Positions 47,433-57,546 of a stretch of DNA of 64,000 nt are shown here, one piece after another. Every line of letters begins with the position of its first letter. The stretch's first letter is position 1. Below the pieces are notes generated by a model, which searched no databases, was not told the DNA's origin, and saw nothing but the letters and a program-made list of their open reading frames with translations. The position numbers and the translations under genes were made by a program. Location of the stretch: contig CM063247.1 of NCBI GenBank assembly GCA_032158295.1, positions 9,428,675-9,492,674 of the forward strand. Direction: 5' to 3'. This DNA comes from Pycnopodia helianthoides. Lineage: Eukaryota; Echinodermata; Asteroidea; Forcipulatida; Asteriidae.

Positions 47433-50400
47433 CTTGCAGAAGAAAAGCGAAAAATAATGTCACCTTAACTGTATTCCCAGTTGTTCTAAACTCAGAGCTT
47501 CTTCCTTATAGGTCCACATCCTTAAGTTTAAATGGAATGCTGATTGGTTCACAAGTTGCGGGAATGTTTTGCATAGGTCTAAAATGTACGAGAACTGCTC
47601 TTGCAAATAAAAATAACTGCTCTTGAAAAAATAAATAGCTCTCGAAAGCGAAATAGCGATGACATTAACGGGCTTTCATAAAACTGTGTTCAACTTTGGA
47701 AAAGTTTCGTTTTGACATCACGATTTGATTGGGATTCCCATTGCCTCCTATAGGGAGTATGGAGTGTGCTTGGTCGAAAATGAACCCCATCGTCTACCCT
47801 TGGTTGTTAACATAATGTCACCTGGGTCGAAGGTGAAAACCCTCATAAAGCCTTTAGTTTAAAACATACCTTTGGGGCAAAAGGGACAGCCACACTTATC
47901 CACCTCGTAGTGAACACATCTGCTCTCGAAATTACAAACATTGCTGTTTGCAGAACATGCGATGACTGGTTTACCGCCATTGGGTCCCGATAAACATTTG
48001 CAAAGTCTGCTACACTGGTTCCCTTCGTAGTTTGGAACGACCTGATTAAGTCCATAGTGTTTTCCCTGGTATTCACAACACCCCGAGTAGTCGCATTCAC
48101 ATCCCTATTTGTAAAACAAAATTTAACAGCGGTCTGAAGTTATAATTGGCAAACTCGACATTTCACTTTTTTTAAAAGCCTTTATTATGTGTTGTTTTTG
48201 TATCGTTTGTTATTTAATACTGATAATGGATGTTGCCGTTGTTGATTTGAACCTCCAAACTTTCACGAGAGTGCATATACTGGATGTTATGGCGGCATGT
48301 GCCCCCCCCCCCAAAAAAAAAACCCATTGAGGCCAACCCTGTCTCTTAAACGATAACTGCAACGTGTTCTTTTAAACAGTCACCCACCCAAGGATTAAAC
48401 TTATACAGAAGAGTCATAGCGTCTTATTGCCACAGATGATTGTTCTTGCGAACCTGCGGACACAAGAGCCAAGACCGATCATGATGCCGAGGTTCGAACC
48501 CATTAGAACTGGAACACACTTCTGGAACGAAGAGGTATTACTATACCACGGGCACGTTCTGCGAGCTCTGTTGGTGTCGTTGTCGTTGGCACGTGACTCA
48601 CCTGTTGGTTTTTTAAATCGACTCACCTGTCAGTAACTAGTTTAGCGGAGGCAAACGTGGACGCCGCACTGCAACGACACTTGGCACAGCTTCCGAGTAG
48701 AGTAGTACCACCATCCGGGATCACCAGGAGGCGTTTCTCTAGTGTATCGGGAACAAAGCAATTTCCTCCGGCGGAAGATGAGCCAGGGATGAACCCAGAT
48801 GGGTAGCCTGGAGTTTGGAGCAGATTTGACGGGATGGATGGGTAACCCTGGAACGCTTTCACTGCTCCACTGTTTCCTATTGAGAGTTTTAAGTCTGTTT
48901 TAGCTTTTACAATACAAGAAACCTCTGGTGGAGTTTCTTCTTGTTCATTTGCAAAGATATGAAATCTTTATAAACTGGTGCTGGTGGTAGTGAACGCGTT
49001 CAATTGTTAATGATAATTCTTTCAAAGAATGGTTCTTCTTTGTAACTGCTATGGGTCGAAGTAAATGCACACTGTGTAACATTTTAGTACCGAAATTGTC
49101 AATTTTAAATCAGCGTTTTTACCTGTTATCTCGTGGCCGTACACCTTCACCTCACAAAGCGTTAGAAATTGGCGCCGTTTCTGTAGTTGAACGCTAACAA
49201 TGCGCCCTCTCGTGTTGGGTTGACATTCCCTTGTGATTTCCTGGTGGCGTGTAACATCGGCTGATTTGACAATATTCCCACATGGTTGGTTTCGAGCAAT
49301 AACTCCGCTGTCTCCTACCCGTACCCGAGCCCCAATCAGTCGCTTTTCTAAAGGTGAAAAAGGATGGGCGGGAAAAAAATTACAGAGATGACAGCAATAA
49401 CACCCCCTCCCTAATGAGGTTGAAAATGCACAATTAATGATTAATGTTGTTCGATACAAAAATTACCCCCCCCCCCAATGATGTCTTTGCCCCCGCTTGC
49501 CCCCCCCCCCCAGCCCCGATGGAAAAAGTTGGTTACGCCACTGAGCAGAAGAGGGAGGTTTGGAGTCGTGCAGATTTGTGTATTTACATGACAGTGTGTC
49601 AAAATTATTGTTGGTACCCTCAAACAACCATTTGTCCCTGTTTGGGACAAACGTAACTGTGTTACGTTGTCAGCACATGCTGACAAGTTTTTCCGTAGGT
49701 TAAAAAGGTTTGTTTTGCAATTTTTCAACGCTTTCTTTATCAAAGTGAGTTGTTTACATGTCCAAGTATCGCCTGGGTAAATTTAAGCTTGTTTTGTTCG
49801 CTTAATTATAAAAAATATTTATATAATTCGGTTCATCTACCATTGGCAATTGACAAAACAATTTTGTACACAAAAGATGCTGGCAGAATTTTGTCCTGCC
49901 CTTCCTAACCAAATAACTGTCCCATGTTGACTGACACCCTTCTTAGGACATGTGGCATTGTCCAGCTTAGGATCTAATGGCATATGAGCTGACCAGTGTG
50001 TACAACGTAGAAAAGACAATGGAAATATTAAAATATGTCAGCATTTGCTGACAACGTAAAGCGTTTCACATTCTAAAATAACATTCATTAGAACAAAAAC
50101 ACTGTGTTGTGATATCTTACTGTATTTTCCAGCTCGATTGAAAATCACTACACTTGACACGACGAAGCTTTTCCCAGATCGACCTTCCACCAGGGTTGAT
50201 AATTTCTTGCTGTATGAATTAAAGTATAAAATTAATGCGTTATTACTATGAATCAAAGTATTCATACAAATGGCACTTGCTGTATGAATCGAAGTATTCA
50301 TCAGAATAGTTGTACTTTCTGTATGAGTCAAAGTACTCATACGTGATAGTTGTATACTTGTTGTATGAGTCAAAGTACTCATACGTGATAGTTGTATACT

Positions 50401-53400
50401 TGCCGTATGAATCAAAGTATTCGCACGTAATGGTTGTACTTGTTGTATAAATCAAAGTTTTCATTCGTAATAGTTGTGTTGTATGAATCAAAGTACTCAT
50501 ACGTAATAGTTGTACTTGCTGTATGAATCAAAGCACTCATACGTAATAGTTGTATTGCTGTATGAATCAAAGTAATCATACGTGATAGTTGTATACTTGT
50601 TGTATGAATCGAAGTATTCGCACGTAATGGTTGTACTTGCTGTACTCATACGTAATGGTTGTACTTGTTGTATGAATTAAAGTACTCATACACAATGCTG
50701 TACTTGTATCAATCAAAGTACTCATACGTGATAGTTGAACTTGTATGAATCAAAGCACTCATACGTGATAGTTGAACATGTTGTATGCATCAAAGTAGCC
50801 ATACGTGATAGTTGCACCTGTTTTATGAACCAAAGTATGCATACGTAATAGTTGTACTTGCTGTATGAATCAAAGTATTCACATGCGTAAAAATTGTACT
50901 TGATGTGCGAATCAAATTACACTACAGTTATACTTGCTGGAATCACGCCGTAATCATGAATCATAAATCATACGAAATAGTTGTACTTGTATGAATACAA
51001 GTATTCATACGTAGTAGTTGTACTTAACCCTCCGCTGCACTATGACCTTGAAAAGCGTCCGTCCCGCCCTCGCACAGTCATCTGCAGTACGGTGTGAAAT
51101 TGCGCATAACACTAATTTGGCTGCTCACAAACTCTTCTAACATGGTACCATTAGACTCAGAATCGTTCACTCAATCCCAAGAAAGAAAAAAAAAATCAAA
51201 AAAAGTGAAAAATCAATTTTTGTTTAATTTTTTACCCAAATCCATCAAAATCACGCCGTTACACTATCGCACTGTTTGCTGCAGTACCATGTGAAATTGC
51301 GTGTAAAACTATTTTGGCTGCTCACAAACTCTTCTAACATGGTATCATTAGACTCAGAAACGTTCACTGAATCCCCAGAACAAAAAAAAATGCAAACAAA
51401 ATGTTCATAGGGGGTAAGCACACTCAGTTGAAACAAAAAAAACCCTAATTTTTGCCCAAATCCATCAAAATCACACCGTTACAGTATCGCACGGTCCGCT
51501 ACCGTACGGTGTGAAATTGCGTGTAAAACTATTTTGGCTGCTCAAAAACTCTTCTAACATGGTATCATTAGACTCAGAAACGTTCACTGAATCCCAAGAA
51601 CAACAAAAAAAATGAAAAAAATGTTCATAGGGGGTAAGCACACTCAGTTGAAACAAAAAAACGAATTTTTACCCAAATCCATCAAAATTACACCGTTACA
51701 GTATCGCACGGTCCGCTACCGTACGGTGTGAAATTGCTTGTAAAACTATTTTGGCTGCTCACAAACTCTTCTAACATGGTATCATTAGACTCAAAAACGT
51801 TCACTAAATCCCCAGAACAACAAAAAAATGAAAAAAAATATTCATAGGGGGTAAGCACACTCAGTTGAAACAAAAAACAAATTTTTACCCAAATCCATCA
51901 AAATTACACCGTTACAGTATCGCACGGTCCGCTACCGTACGGTGTGAAATTGCTTGTAAAACTACTTTGGCTGCTCACAAACTCTTCTAACATGGTATCA
52001 TTAGACTCAGAAACGTTAACTGAATCCCCAGAAGAAGAAAAAAAATGCAAAACAATGTCCCTGGATGGTAAGCACACTCAGTTGCAAAAAAAAAAAATGT
52101 TACCAAAATCTTTTTTTTTTTCATTTTTTTTATTTTTTTATGCACTGCTTTCCAGTGCTTACCAGTCTTCTGAGAAACAAGGTATCTTATTTACTTGGCC
52201 AACCCGAAACCACAACCTGCACCTGGTGTCTGCCCGATGTCTGGAACAGTGACAGGATGATTGATTGCCCCCAAGTAACAGCGGCTAGATCTAAGACCTT
52301 GGATCGTGTTTATGGGGTTAGGGATAGCCTCAGGGGAATTCCTTGGGCCTCAGGGGAATTCTATGGGGCTTCGAAATTAAAGGTGACTGTAGGTCGAAGA
52401 CTCACCCCAAGCTAAATCTGCTGGTACTAGTGTTATCCGGCTATGGTCCATTGAGGAACTTAAAAAATTTCGCGATTTTTGACCGCACCGTTAATGAGTA
52501 ATCACATTTTTTTTAAAACGGTACAGTCGATGACTGTGCGAGAGTGCAGCGCAGTGTTTTAATGTGCGAATCAAATTACATTACAGTTATACTTGCTGGA
52601 ACCATACGTAATCTTGAATCATAAATCATACGAAATAGTTGTACTTGTATGAATACAAGTATTCATACGTAGTAGTTGTACTTAATGTGCGAATCAAATT
52701 ACATTACAGTTATACTTGCTGGAATCATACGTAATCATGAATCATAAATCATACGAAATAGTTGTACTTGTATGAATACAAGTATTCATACGTAGTAGTT
52801 GTACTTAATGTGCGAATCAAATTACATTACAGTTATACTTGTTTCATGAATCAAAGTAAAAATGCGTTAGTTAGGCCTATACTTGCTGCATGAATCATAG
52901 TACACTTGCTTTAGTACATGTACTTGCTGCATGAATCAAAGTGTACTTGCGTTAGTTATATTTTCTGTATGAATCAAAGTATACACGTGCTATACTTTAC
53001 CAAGTAATATACCACAAGGGAAACTGACTGTGCTATAATTTAGTTTATACATTTGCTAAACTGAACCAAAGTATACTTGCGTTAGTTATACTTGCTATAA
53101 AAATCAAAGTATAGGCCTACTTGTGTTAATTTTTTTTTGTATGAAGCAAAGTATACCTCTGTGCTATAGCCTAGTTACACTTTAAGTTGCTGTACACATC
53201 ACAGTATACTTGCGTTAGTTATACTTGCTGTGTGAATCAAAGTATGAATTAGTATACTAGCTGTGTGAATTAAAGTAGGCCTATATGCGTTATTTATACA
53301 TCTGTTCCATTACGAGTTCAAGACGACGCAATGGATGTAACTAGGCCGATGATTTATTTATGTAGAAATAATTTACATCATAATAACTTTAATAATACCC

Positions 53401-56400
53401 AAGAGTTAAGCAAAAAGCGCCGAGTCAAGTATATTTCCTCCCCAAGATGTCTTTAAAGATGGACCATCTCTCGTTATGATTTATTCAACAACTATAGTGA
53501 ACAGAAGGTCGCAATCTTGTTAATCCCGGCACGTTCTTGGCCGCCAAAGCATTTTAATATCACAGGTGAATTTGATTGTGGCTCAAAAAAAAATATGCTA
53601 GTCTGATTTGCATTTCTACAGAAAGTGATTTTTAAAAATCTACCCTCATAAATTTATACGCATTGATTCCTGTGAGTAACTGTAGTCCAAGTCGTATTTA
53701 CATTTGCACTCCCTTGTATATCCCAACCCCTTCATTATTTGTTCGTTTATCATTTTCTTGTTTTATTGTCAACTATGTTAAACATCGAAACATTCAGAGT
53801 TGTATAAATCGGACAAAGTTGGGACCTTCCTCAAGTCTGTGTTCCATCTGAATAATGGTTCGAAATGGTATACTGTATCGATCAGTCTTTAATAACAAAC
53901 AAGCCAAAAAACTAAAATTAAGTTAACAGCAAAGCAAGCAAAACAAAAGGACACCCCATAATTTTATGCACAATGGTTTTAGCGCATGCAGTATTCACAA
54001 AATAATGTTAGTGGTTGTCTTTAATCTTCAGCATGCCATTGATCAAGCTATAGAATTATGAGTTCATAATATCCAACACAAAGTCATGCAAACTGCTCGT
54101 ACCATGCAGATTATGGGAAGAAGCTAGGAAAGAAGTTTAGACTGTTTCACAAACTTGTTGCTTTTTTTCCCAGTTTCCTAACCCTCTCGTTGGTTCATTA
54201 TTAGATCAGCGCATGTTACATTGACAACGAAAAGCTAATATTCCTTTCCTCCGGAAAAAAAGTACAGAACGTGATCGTCTTGGAAGTGCATTATACCCGT
54301 ATGAGTGCATGAGTTTCCCCGGAGGAAATTCCCGTCCGTCACACCGTCTACTGCGAGCTTGGCCCCACGAGCGATGCCTCGGTATGTTTGGGTGGAGGTC
54401 TGCCATGCCGGGCGGTTCTCGGACAAGATAACCGACTCTGTAATAAATCAAATAAATACAAACGAATGATGATAAGTCTTGCATAAATGCATTTTAGTTT
54501 GAAGAGAACGCATATGTTTTTGTGTGTGTGTGTGTGTGTTTTTCATTGCATTTTGATCGGCGTAACGCAATTTTAAGTAAATGCTGGTTTCACTTGACGT
54601 TATTTCAATCATACTGGAAGTCAAAACCAACCATGCATAAGACTTTCAGATTGGTGAGCTTAATGGTACTCAGCGGGTACAATATAATAACAATAAACAA
54701 CTAGCATGCTTGGTCGTGTATTCTATAAACCACAGTTGGCTTGGTGCTGTTGTAAATAGGTCGGCTGCGAGATGATCTTACACGTTGTTCTCTTTTTCTT
54801 CTTTAAAGGAACATTACAAAATTGGTTTTAGCTAACAAAACAGTTGCTGGCAGTGTAAGCACTTTATGTAATCCACCATATACATAAACTGACAAACCTG
54901 TAGAAGTTTGAGATCGATCGGCCAACTGGGTCACGAGAAAAATAGTGAAAAACCGATTACGCATTTGCATGAAATCATAAAGATTCAACAAATGAATAAA
55001 ACGCTCACTGAGCGATAAACTCCAATCGGAAAATCAGTTCATTCATTTTCTCATCAAATAATATGGCATTTCAGACAGAAATATTTCAAGGGATGTTTAT
55101 TACTATCATCATCATTAGACCGTGTAAGTTTTATGTAAATCTGTGATCAAAAAGTATAGTTTACAAGTTTGTTTCTTACCAATTCTGTAATGAACTTTAA
55201 AGTTCGATGTACGTAAACGGACATTGGACCTCAGCACATAACTAACCGTGATTAATTGCCACCAGCAAGTCATCCGCAAAGCCCGAACAGGAAGAGGACT
55301 CCTTTCTTCCCTCTTTTCATCACTGTATGTGATGGGACCCCAAAGAAATGGGTCTGAACCAATCTGAATCACTGCTTGGGGAAACCCCTCTCCCAATAAA
55401 GTACGATTTGTTATAATGTGTGTGTGTCTCGGGATGCGAAGAGAATATTCTATTTGCTCAATACGAGCAAAAACTGCCGTCCTGAGACTTGCAACTCGAT
55501 TACAGGAAATTGGAAAATGTGTCACCGAATCAGTACGCGGTGTCAGGAGAGAGACTATTCATTGTGACAGAAAGGAATTGTTTTTTTTCAAAACTTGACA
55601 AGTTTCTCTAGTACTTTATTCTATTTAATGGGATGCTTTTTTTTTATCAACTCACCGTGCAATCAACCTTTGAACATTTTGTTAAATTAAGCGGTCACCT
55701 TTGACTAAGAGAAACGGTTTGTGTATTAATGAGGATATTAGTGGTTAAAGGCCCTGTACACTATTGGTAAGATCTAAAAACACAATGTTCACAGATTCAC
55801 ACATAACTTACATGATTTAAAGTAAGTAATGGTAGAAAGGGTTCCTTAAAATATTTCTGCCTAAAATGCTATCGTTTCTGAGAAATGAGTAAAACAATAG
55901 TTCGTGATAAAAACTTGACGTGTGAAAAAACAGAAAACACATGGGTCTCTTTTCACTATTTTCTCGTGACTTCGATGATCAATTGAGCTCAAACTTTCAC
56001 AGGTTTGTTTGTTCATGCATATGTTGAATCACTCAAAATGTGGACACTGATTTTGAGCTGTTACCAAAAGTGTACAATGCCTTTAAGGTGGCAAATGTTT
56101 AGGACTCCGTTTTTATATACGACAGCTCATACGCACACTAGCAATCAACGCTGTACATTACTGTCAGCTTTAGAGAAGAATGATATAGCACTTTATCTGT
56201 ATATATCAACTATTAAACAAGACGTGTTGGAATCTTTGCCAACTTTTGTGATCAGGCTATTGTATACACAGTTTTTTACCCACGGGTCATCGAAAAGTAT
56301 TCTTTGCCAATTTTAAACAAACGAATTTTGGGAAACACTTCAAATGTATTGGTTCCATTTTGAGAGATTTTCCATCAATAACTGTTTGTCGATGGTATAT

Positions 56401-57546
56401 GTTGATTTGCTTTGTACCACTGATACAATATTGCCTGTAAAACTATCTAAGCGTTCTACTGGCGTTTGACCACCATGCGTTCTACATTAGGAGCGACAGG
56501 TACTATTCAAACTGGTCTGAACTCATTATGGGGAGTATTTCAATGCCGACGATAAATTTAAAGTAGGCCTAAGTGAAGATTGTTTGTTCTATCTGTTTCC
56601 GTCAAAACGCACTTGCTCTGCTAGTGCGAGATTATAACAGGAAGCCTATTAGCCTAATTATTGAGTCGTGAAATAAATGCACACAACTTCAAGTGCAAGA
56701 GTCAATATTACTGTTGCACCTTCTCCTGTTATGACGTCATCAGGCAAACCGGCCATAGATTTAATGGCGAAAACGTTTAACACGTTGATGAGTTTGAAGG
56801 AAACATACCGCGGCAAATAAAAATAAAACAATATTTTTTACGGCATTAGTGCTTTAAAGGTAAGGTCATACTTAAGAATCAATGACCTTGTTTTTTGTTT
56901 CTATCCGAAAGCTGACTTGTTATAAAGATGGTAATGATTGTAAGCATCCCGGTGAAATTATTTATTATTTTGTATGAAATGAATCCGTTGATTAGAAATC
57001 AATAAAGGCATTTGAATTCGAGGAGCGATTCATGCATGAACCGTTTCTCAGATTTCTGAGGGTTGGTACCCGGTTGGTACCCGCTGCCACCTCGCTAATC
57101 ATGGATTGGTTCGACGCTCTTGTGAAAATATCGTGACAGTTTGTTGCTGTTTTCTCAACAAATAGACACGGTATTCAGGTGGAACATTCACTTTGTATCT
57201 TTCTTGGCAATTCTACCATAAATCACAGCCACGTTGACAAAAAACAATCTATGACCCTTCCTTTAACTAATTGGCAGCCTTCCCATTGAAAGATTTTCCG
57301 TCCATCGCTCACCTGACTCCAGAGGCCATATCCCTCCTCCCACCTGGCACTTGGGACACCCACAGTCGTCAACAATCGGGTTAACGCACAGATTGGTGTA
57401 TTTACACGGCCTGTTGACAGCGCAAACTACGTGGCCGGTCCGACCGAAGAGAGATGCGTAACACCGGCACTGTCTCTTGCAAGAGTTGATGTCTGGTATG
57501 ACTTGATTGGAATCGTAAGTCTTCCCGTCGACAGTGCATTTGTGCC
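47336..57546 (-). CDS. Cysteine-rich secreted mosaic protein: VWC-like modules plus F-type (fucolectin) domain, partial
   Basis: In transcript order the exons are 57546-57313, 54437-54297, 50209-50121, 49347-49123, 48876-48627, 48104-47870 and 47432-47336. The first encodes a ten-cysteine VWC-like module (CTVDGKTYDSNQVIP, CKRQCRC, DDCGCPKC). The next three form one F-type lectin domain: start ENRPAWQTSTQ, then GAKLAVDGVTDGNF, SCTHT, PWWKVDLGK, VVIFNRAG, RLIGARVRVGDSG and FLTLCEVKVYG. The remaining exons return to cysteine-rich VWC-like sequence (CAKCRC; CSRLCKC to KCGCPFCPKG). Family knowledge: F-type domains bind fucose and calcium in innate recognition, and VWC modules mediate protein contacts outside the cell, so secretion is likely although no signal-peptide exon was found. 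Oddities are a 1-base deletion in the third exon and a phase conflict between 48627 and 48104. The 5' and 3' ends were not found. It could be a decaying gene, two adjacent genes, or an intact gene with local sequence errors. Confidence 0.75.
47870..48104 (-). CDS. Mosaic gene exon F: cysteine-rich VWC-like module
   Basis: The acceptor is acaaatag. The cysteine-rich frame starts at the first base (GCECDYSGCCEYQGKHYG), then CSRLCKC, VIACSANSNVC and KCGCPFCPKG, and ends in phase 1 at AAAG/GTATGT. Its C..CxC and CGCPFC patterns parallel exon A (CGCPKC), so the two modules look homologous. The longer open frame on this strand is a shadow without cysteines. Confidence 0.75.
48414..48453 (-). CDS. 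Possible short terminal or alternative exon of the mosaic gene
   Basis: After a cttgtgtccgcag acceptor on this strand, the phase left by exon E continues as RFARTIICGNKTL and then TGA. The HVVC/IIC-like position after CRC matches exons A and F, so it could end the protein here or be a decayed piece. Very short and unproven. Confidence 0.2.
48627..48876 (-). CDS. Mosaic gene exon E: proline/serine-rich linker and start of a VWC-like module
   Basis: The acceptor is caatag, in phase with exon D, and the donor GACAG/GTGAGT is near-perfect. It encodes a linker (FQGYPSIPSNLLQTPGYPSG) and then NCFVPDTLEKR and GSCAKCRCSAASTF. The module is cut short compared with exons A and F. The donor leaves phase 2, which does not fit exon F. 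Confidence 0.65.
49123..49347 (-). CDS. Mosaic gene exon D: last part of the F-type lectin domain
   Basis: The acceptor is cacctttag and the donor is ATAACAG/GTAAAA, phase 1 on both sides. It encodes KRLIGARVRVGDSGVIARN, CGNIVKSADVTRHQEITREC, GRIVSVQLQKR and LTLCEVKVYG. RVRVGDS and CEVKVYG are typical closing motifs of the domain. Confidence 0.85.
50121..50209 (-). CDS. Mosaic gene exon C: middle of the F-type lectin domain, with a 1-base frameshift
   Basis: The exon is 89 bp with acceptor ttcatacag and donor ACA/GTAAGA. The first part reads ARNYQPWWKVDLGK in the frame set by exon B. The second part reads SFVVSSVVIFNRAGKY in the next frame, which is the one continued by exon D. The break falls at a four-base run of T on the + strand, 50169-50172. 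One base more in that run would make the exon 90 bp and keep the domain open. It is therefore either a genuine disabling indel or a homopolymer error. The reading as a lectin exon is firm because WW, VDLG and VVIFNR are family landmarks. Confidence 0.75.
50205..51023. repeat. Degenerate ~40-bp minisatellite, right up to mosaic exon C (part 1)
   Basis: The unit is about CTTGCTGTATGAATCAAAGT followed by ACTCATACGTAATAGTTGTA, with many variants and length changes. The first unit overlaps the splice acceptor of exon C. The array is interrupted at 51024 by a TTAA-flanked insertion. Confidence 0.85.
51024..52562. mobile_element. 1.5 kb TTAA-flanked non-autonomous transposon with internal tandem repeats
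   Basis: TTAA flanks both ends. The left end CCCTCCGCTGCACTATGACC and the right end AGTGCAGCGCAGTGTT are imperfect inverted repeats, and CTCGCACAGTCATC also pairs with GATGACTGTGCGAG further in. The interior is mostly ~217-bp tandem repeats plus a unique ~450-bp right part. No transposase. TTAA plus CCC at the left suggests piggyBac-type mobilisation (inference). Confidence 0.75.
51065..52090. repeat. ~217-bp tandem repeat, about five copies, inside the TTAA transposon
   Basis: Each unit contains GTACGGTGTGAAATTGCGTG, TTGGCTGCTCACAAACTCTT, CATGGTATCATTAGACTCAG and CACTCAGTTG, followed by an A-rich stretch. Spacings of 220 and 217 bp are seen between middle copies; the first copy is the most diverged. 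Confidence 0.85.
52559..53290. repeat. Degenerate ~40-bp minisatellite (part 2)
   Basis: The array resumes after the insertion, first as two close copies of a ~125-bp block beginning TTAATGTGCGAATCAAATTA, then as eroding units (CTTGCGTTAGTTATACTTGC) down to about 53290. Confidence 0.8.
54297..54437 (-). CDS. Mosaic gene exon B: first third of the F-type lectin domain
   Basis: The exon is 141 bp with acceptor attacag and donor ACGG/GTATAA, phase 1 on both sides. It encodes ESVILSENRPAWQTSTQTY, GAKLAVDGVTDGNF and GNSCTHT, the hallmark opening of F-type lectins. Confidence 0.82.
54520..54540. repeat. (GT)n microsatellite
   Basis: About ten GT units, in the intron between mosaic exons A and B. 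Confidence 0.9.
54803..55200 (-). mobile_element. Type 1 TTAA-flanked MITE, copy 7
   Basis: Reverse copy inside the intron between mosaic exons A and B. The right end is eroded (TGAACTTTAA). Confidence 0.85.
55745..56086 (+). mobile_element. Type 2 TTAA-flanked MITE, copy 4
   Basis: Ends intact. The central palindrome is replaced by TTCGTGATAAAAACTTGACG, the clearest internal difference among the four copies. Confidence 0.85.
57313..57546 (-). CDS. Mosaic gene exon A: VWC-like module
   Basis: The acceptor is tttttttcag, entered in phase 1, and the donor is GAGTCAG/GTGAGC, also phase 1. The exon encodes GHKCTVDGKTYDSNQ, CKRQCRC, HVVCAVNRPC and DDCGCPKC. The cysteine spacing fits a von Willebrand factor C-like fold. 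An alternative donor TGCCAG/GTGGGA lies upstream, but only the chosen one is in phase with the next exon. Confidence 0.8.

Noticed and set aside
47843..48100. 85-codon open frame on the minus strand
   Set aside because: It is the cysteine-poor shadow of exon F, whose true frame is rich in conserved cysteines.
50038..50415. 125-codon minus-strand frame rich in HTASIQLSR-like repeats
   Set aside because: It is mostly minisatellite translation; only its SFVVSSVVIFNR part belongs to exon C.
50205..53290. Resemblance of the spaced repeats to a CRISPR array
   Set aside because: The units are degenerate, there are no unique spacers of uniform length and no cas genes, and the setting is an intron of a eukaryotic gene.
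55115..55525. 136-codon minus-strand frame considered as a lectin exon
   Set aside because: It starts inside a MITE and has none of the PWW or VDLG landmarks; the true middle lectin exon is at 50121-50209.
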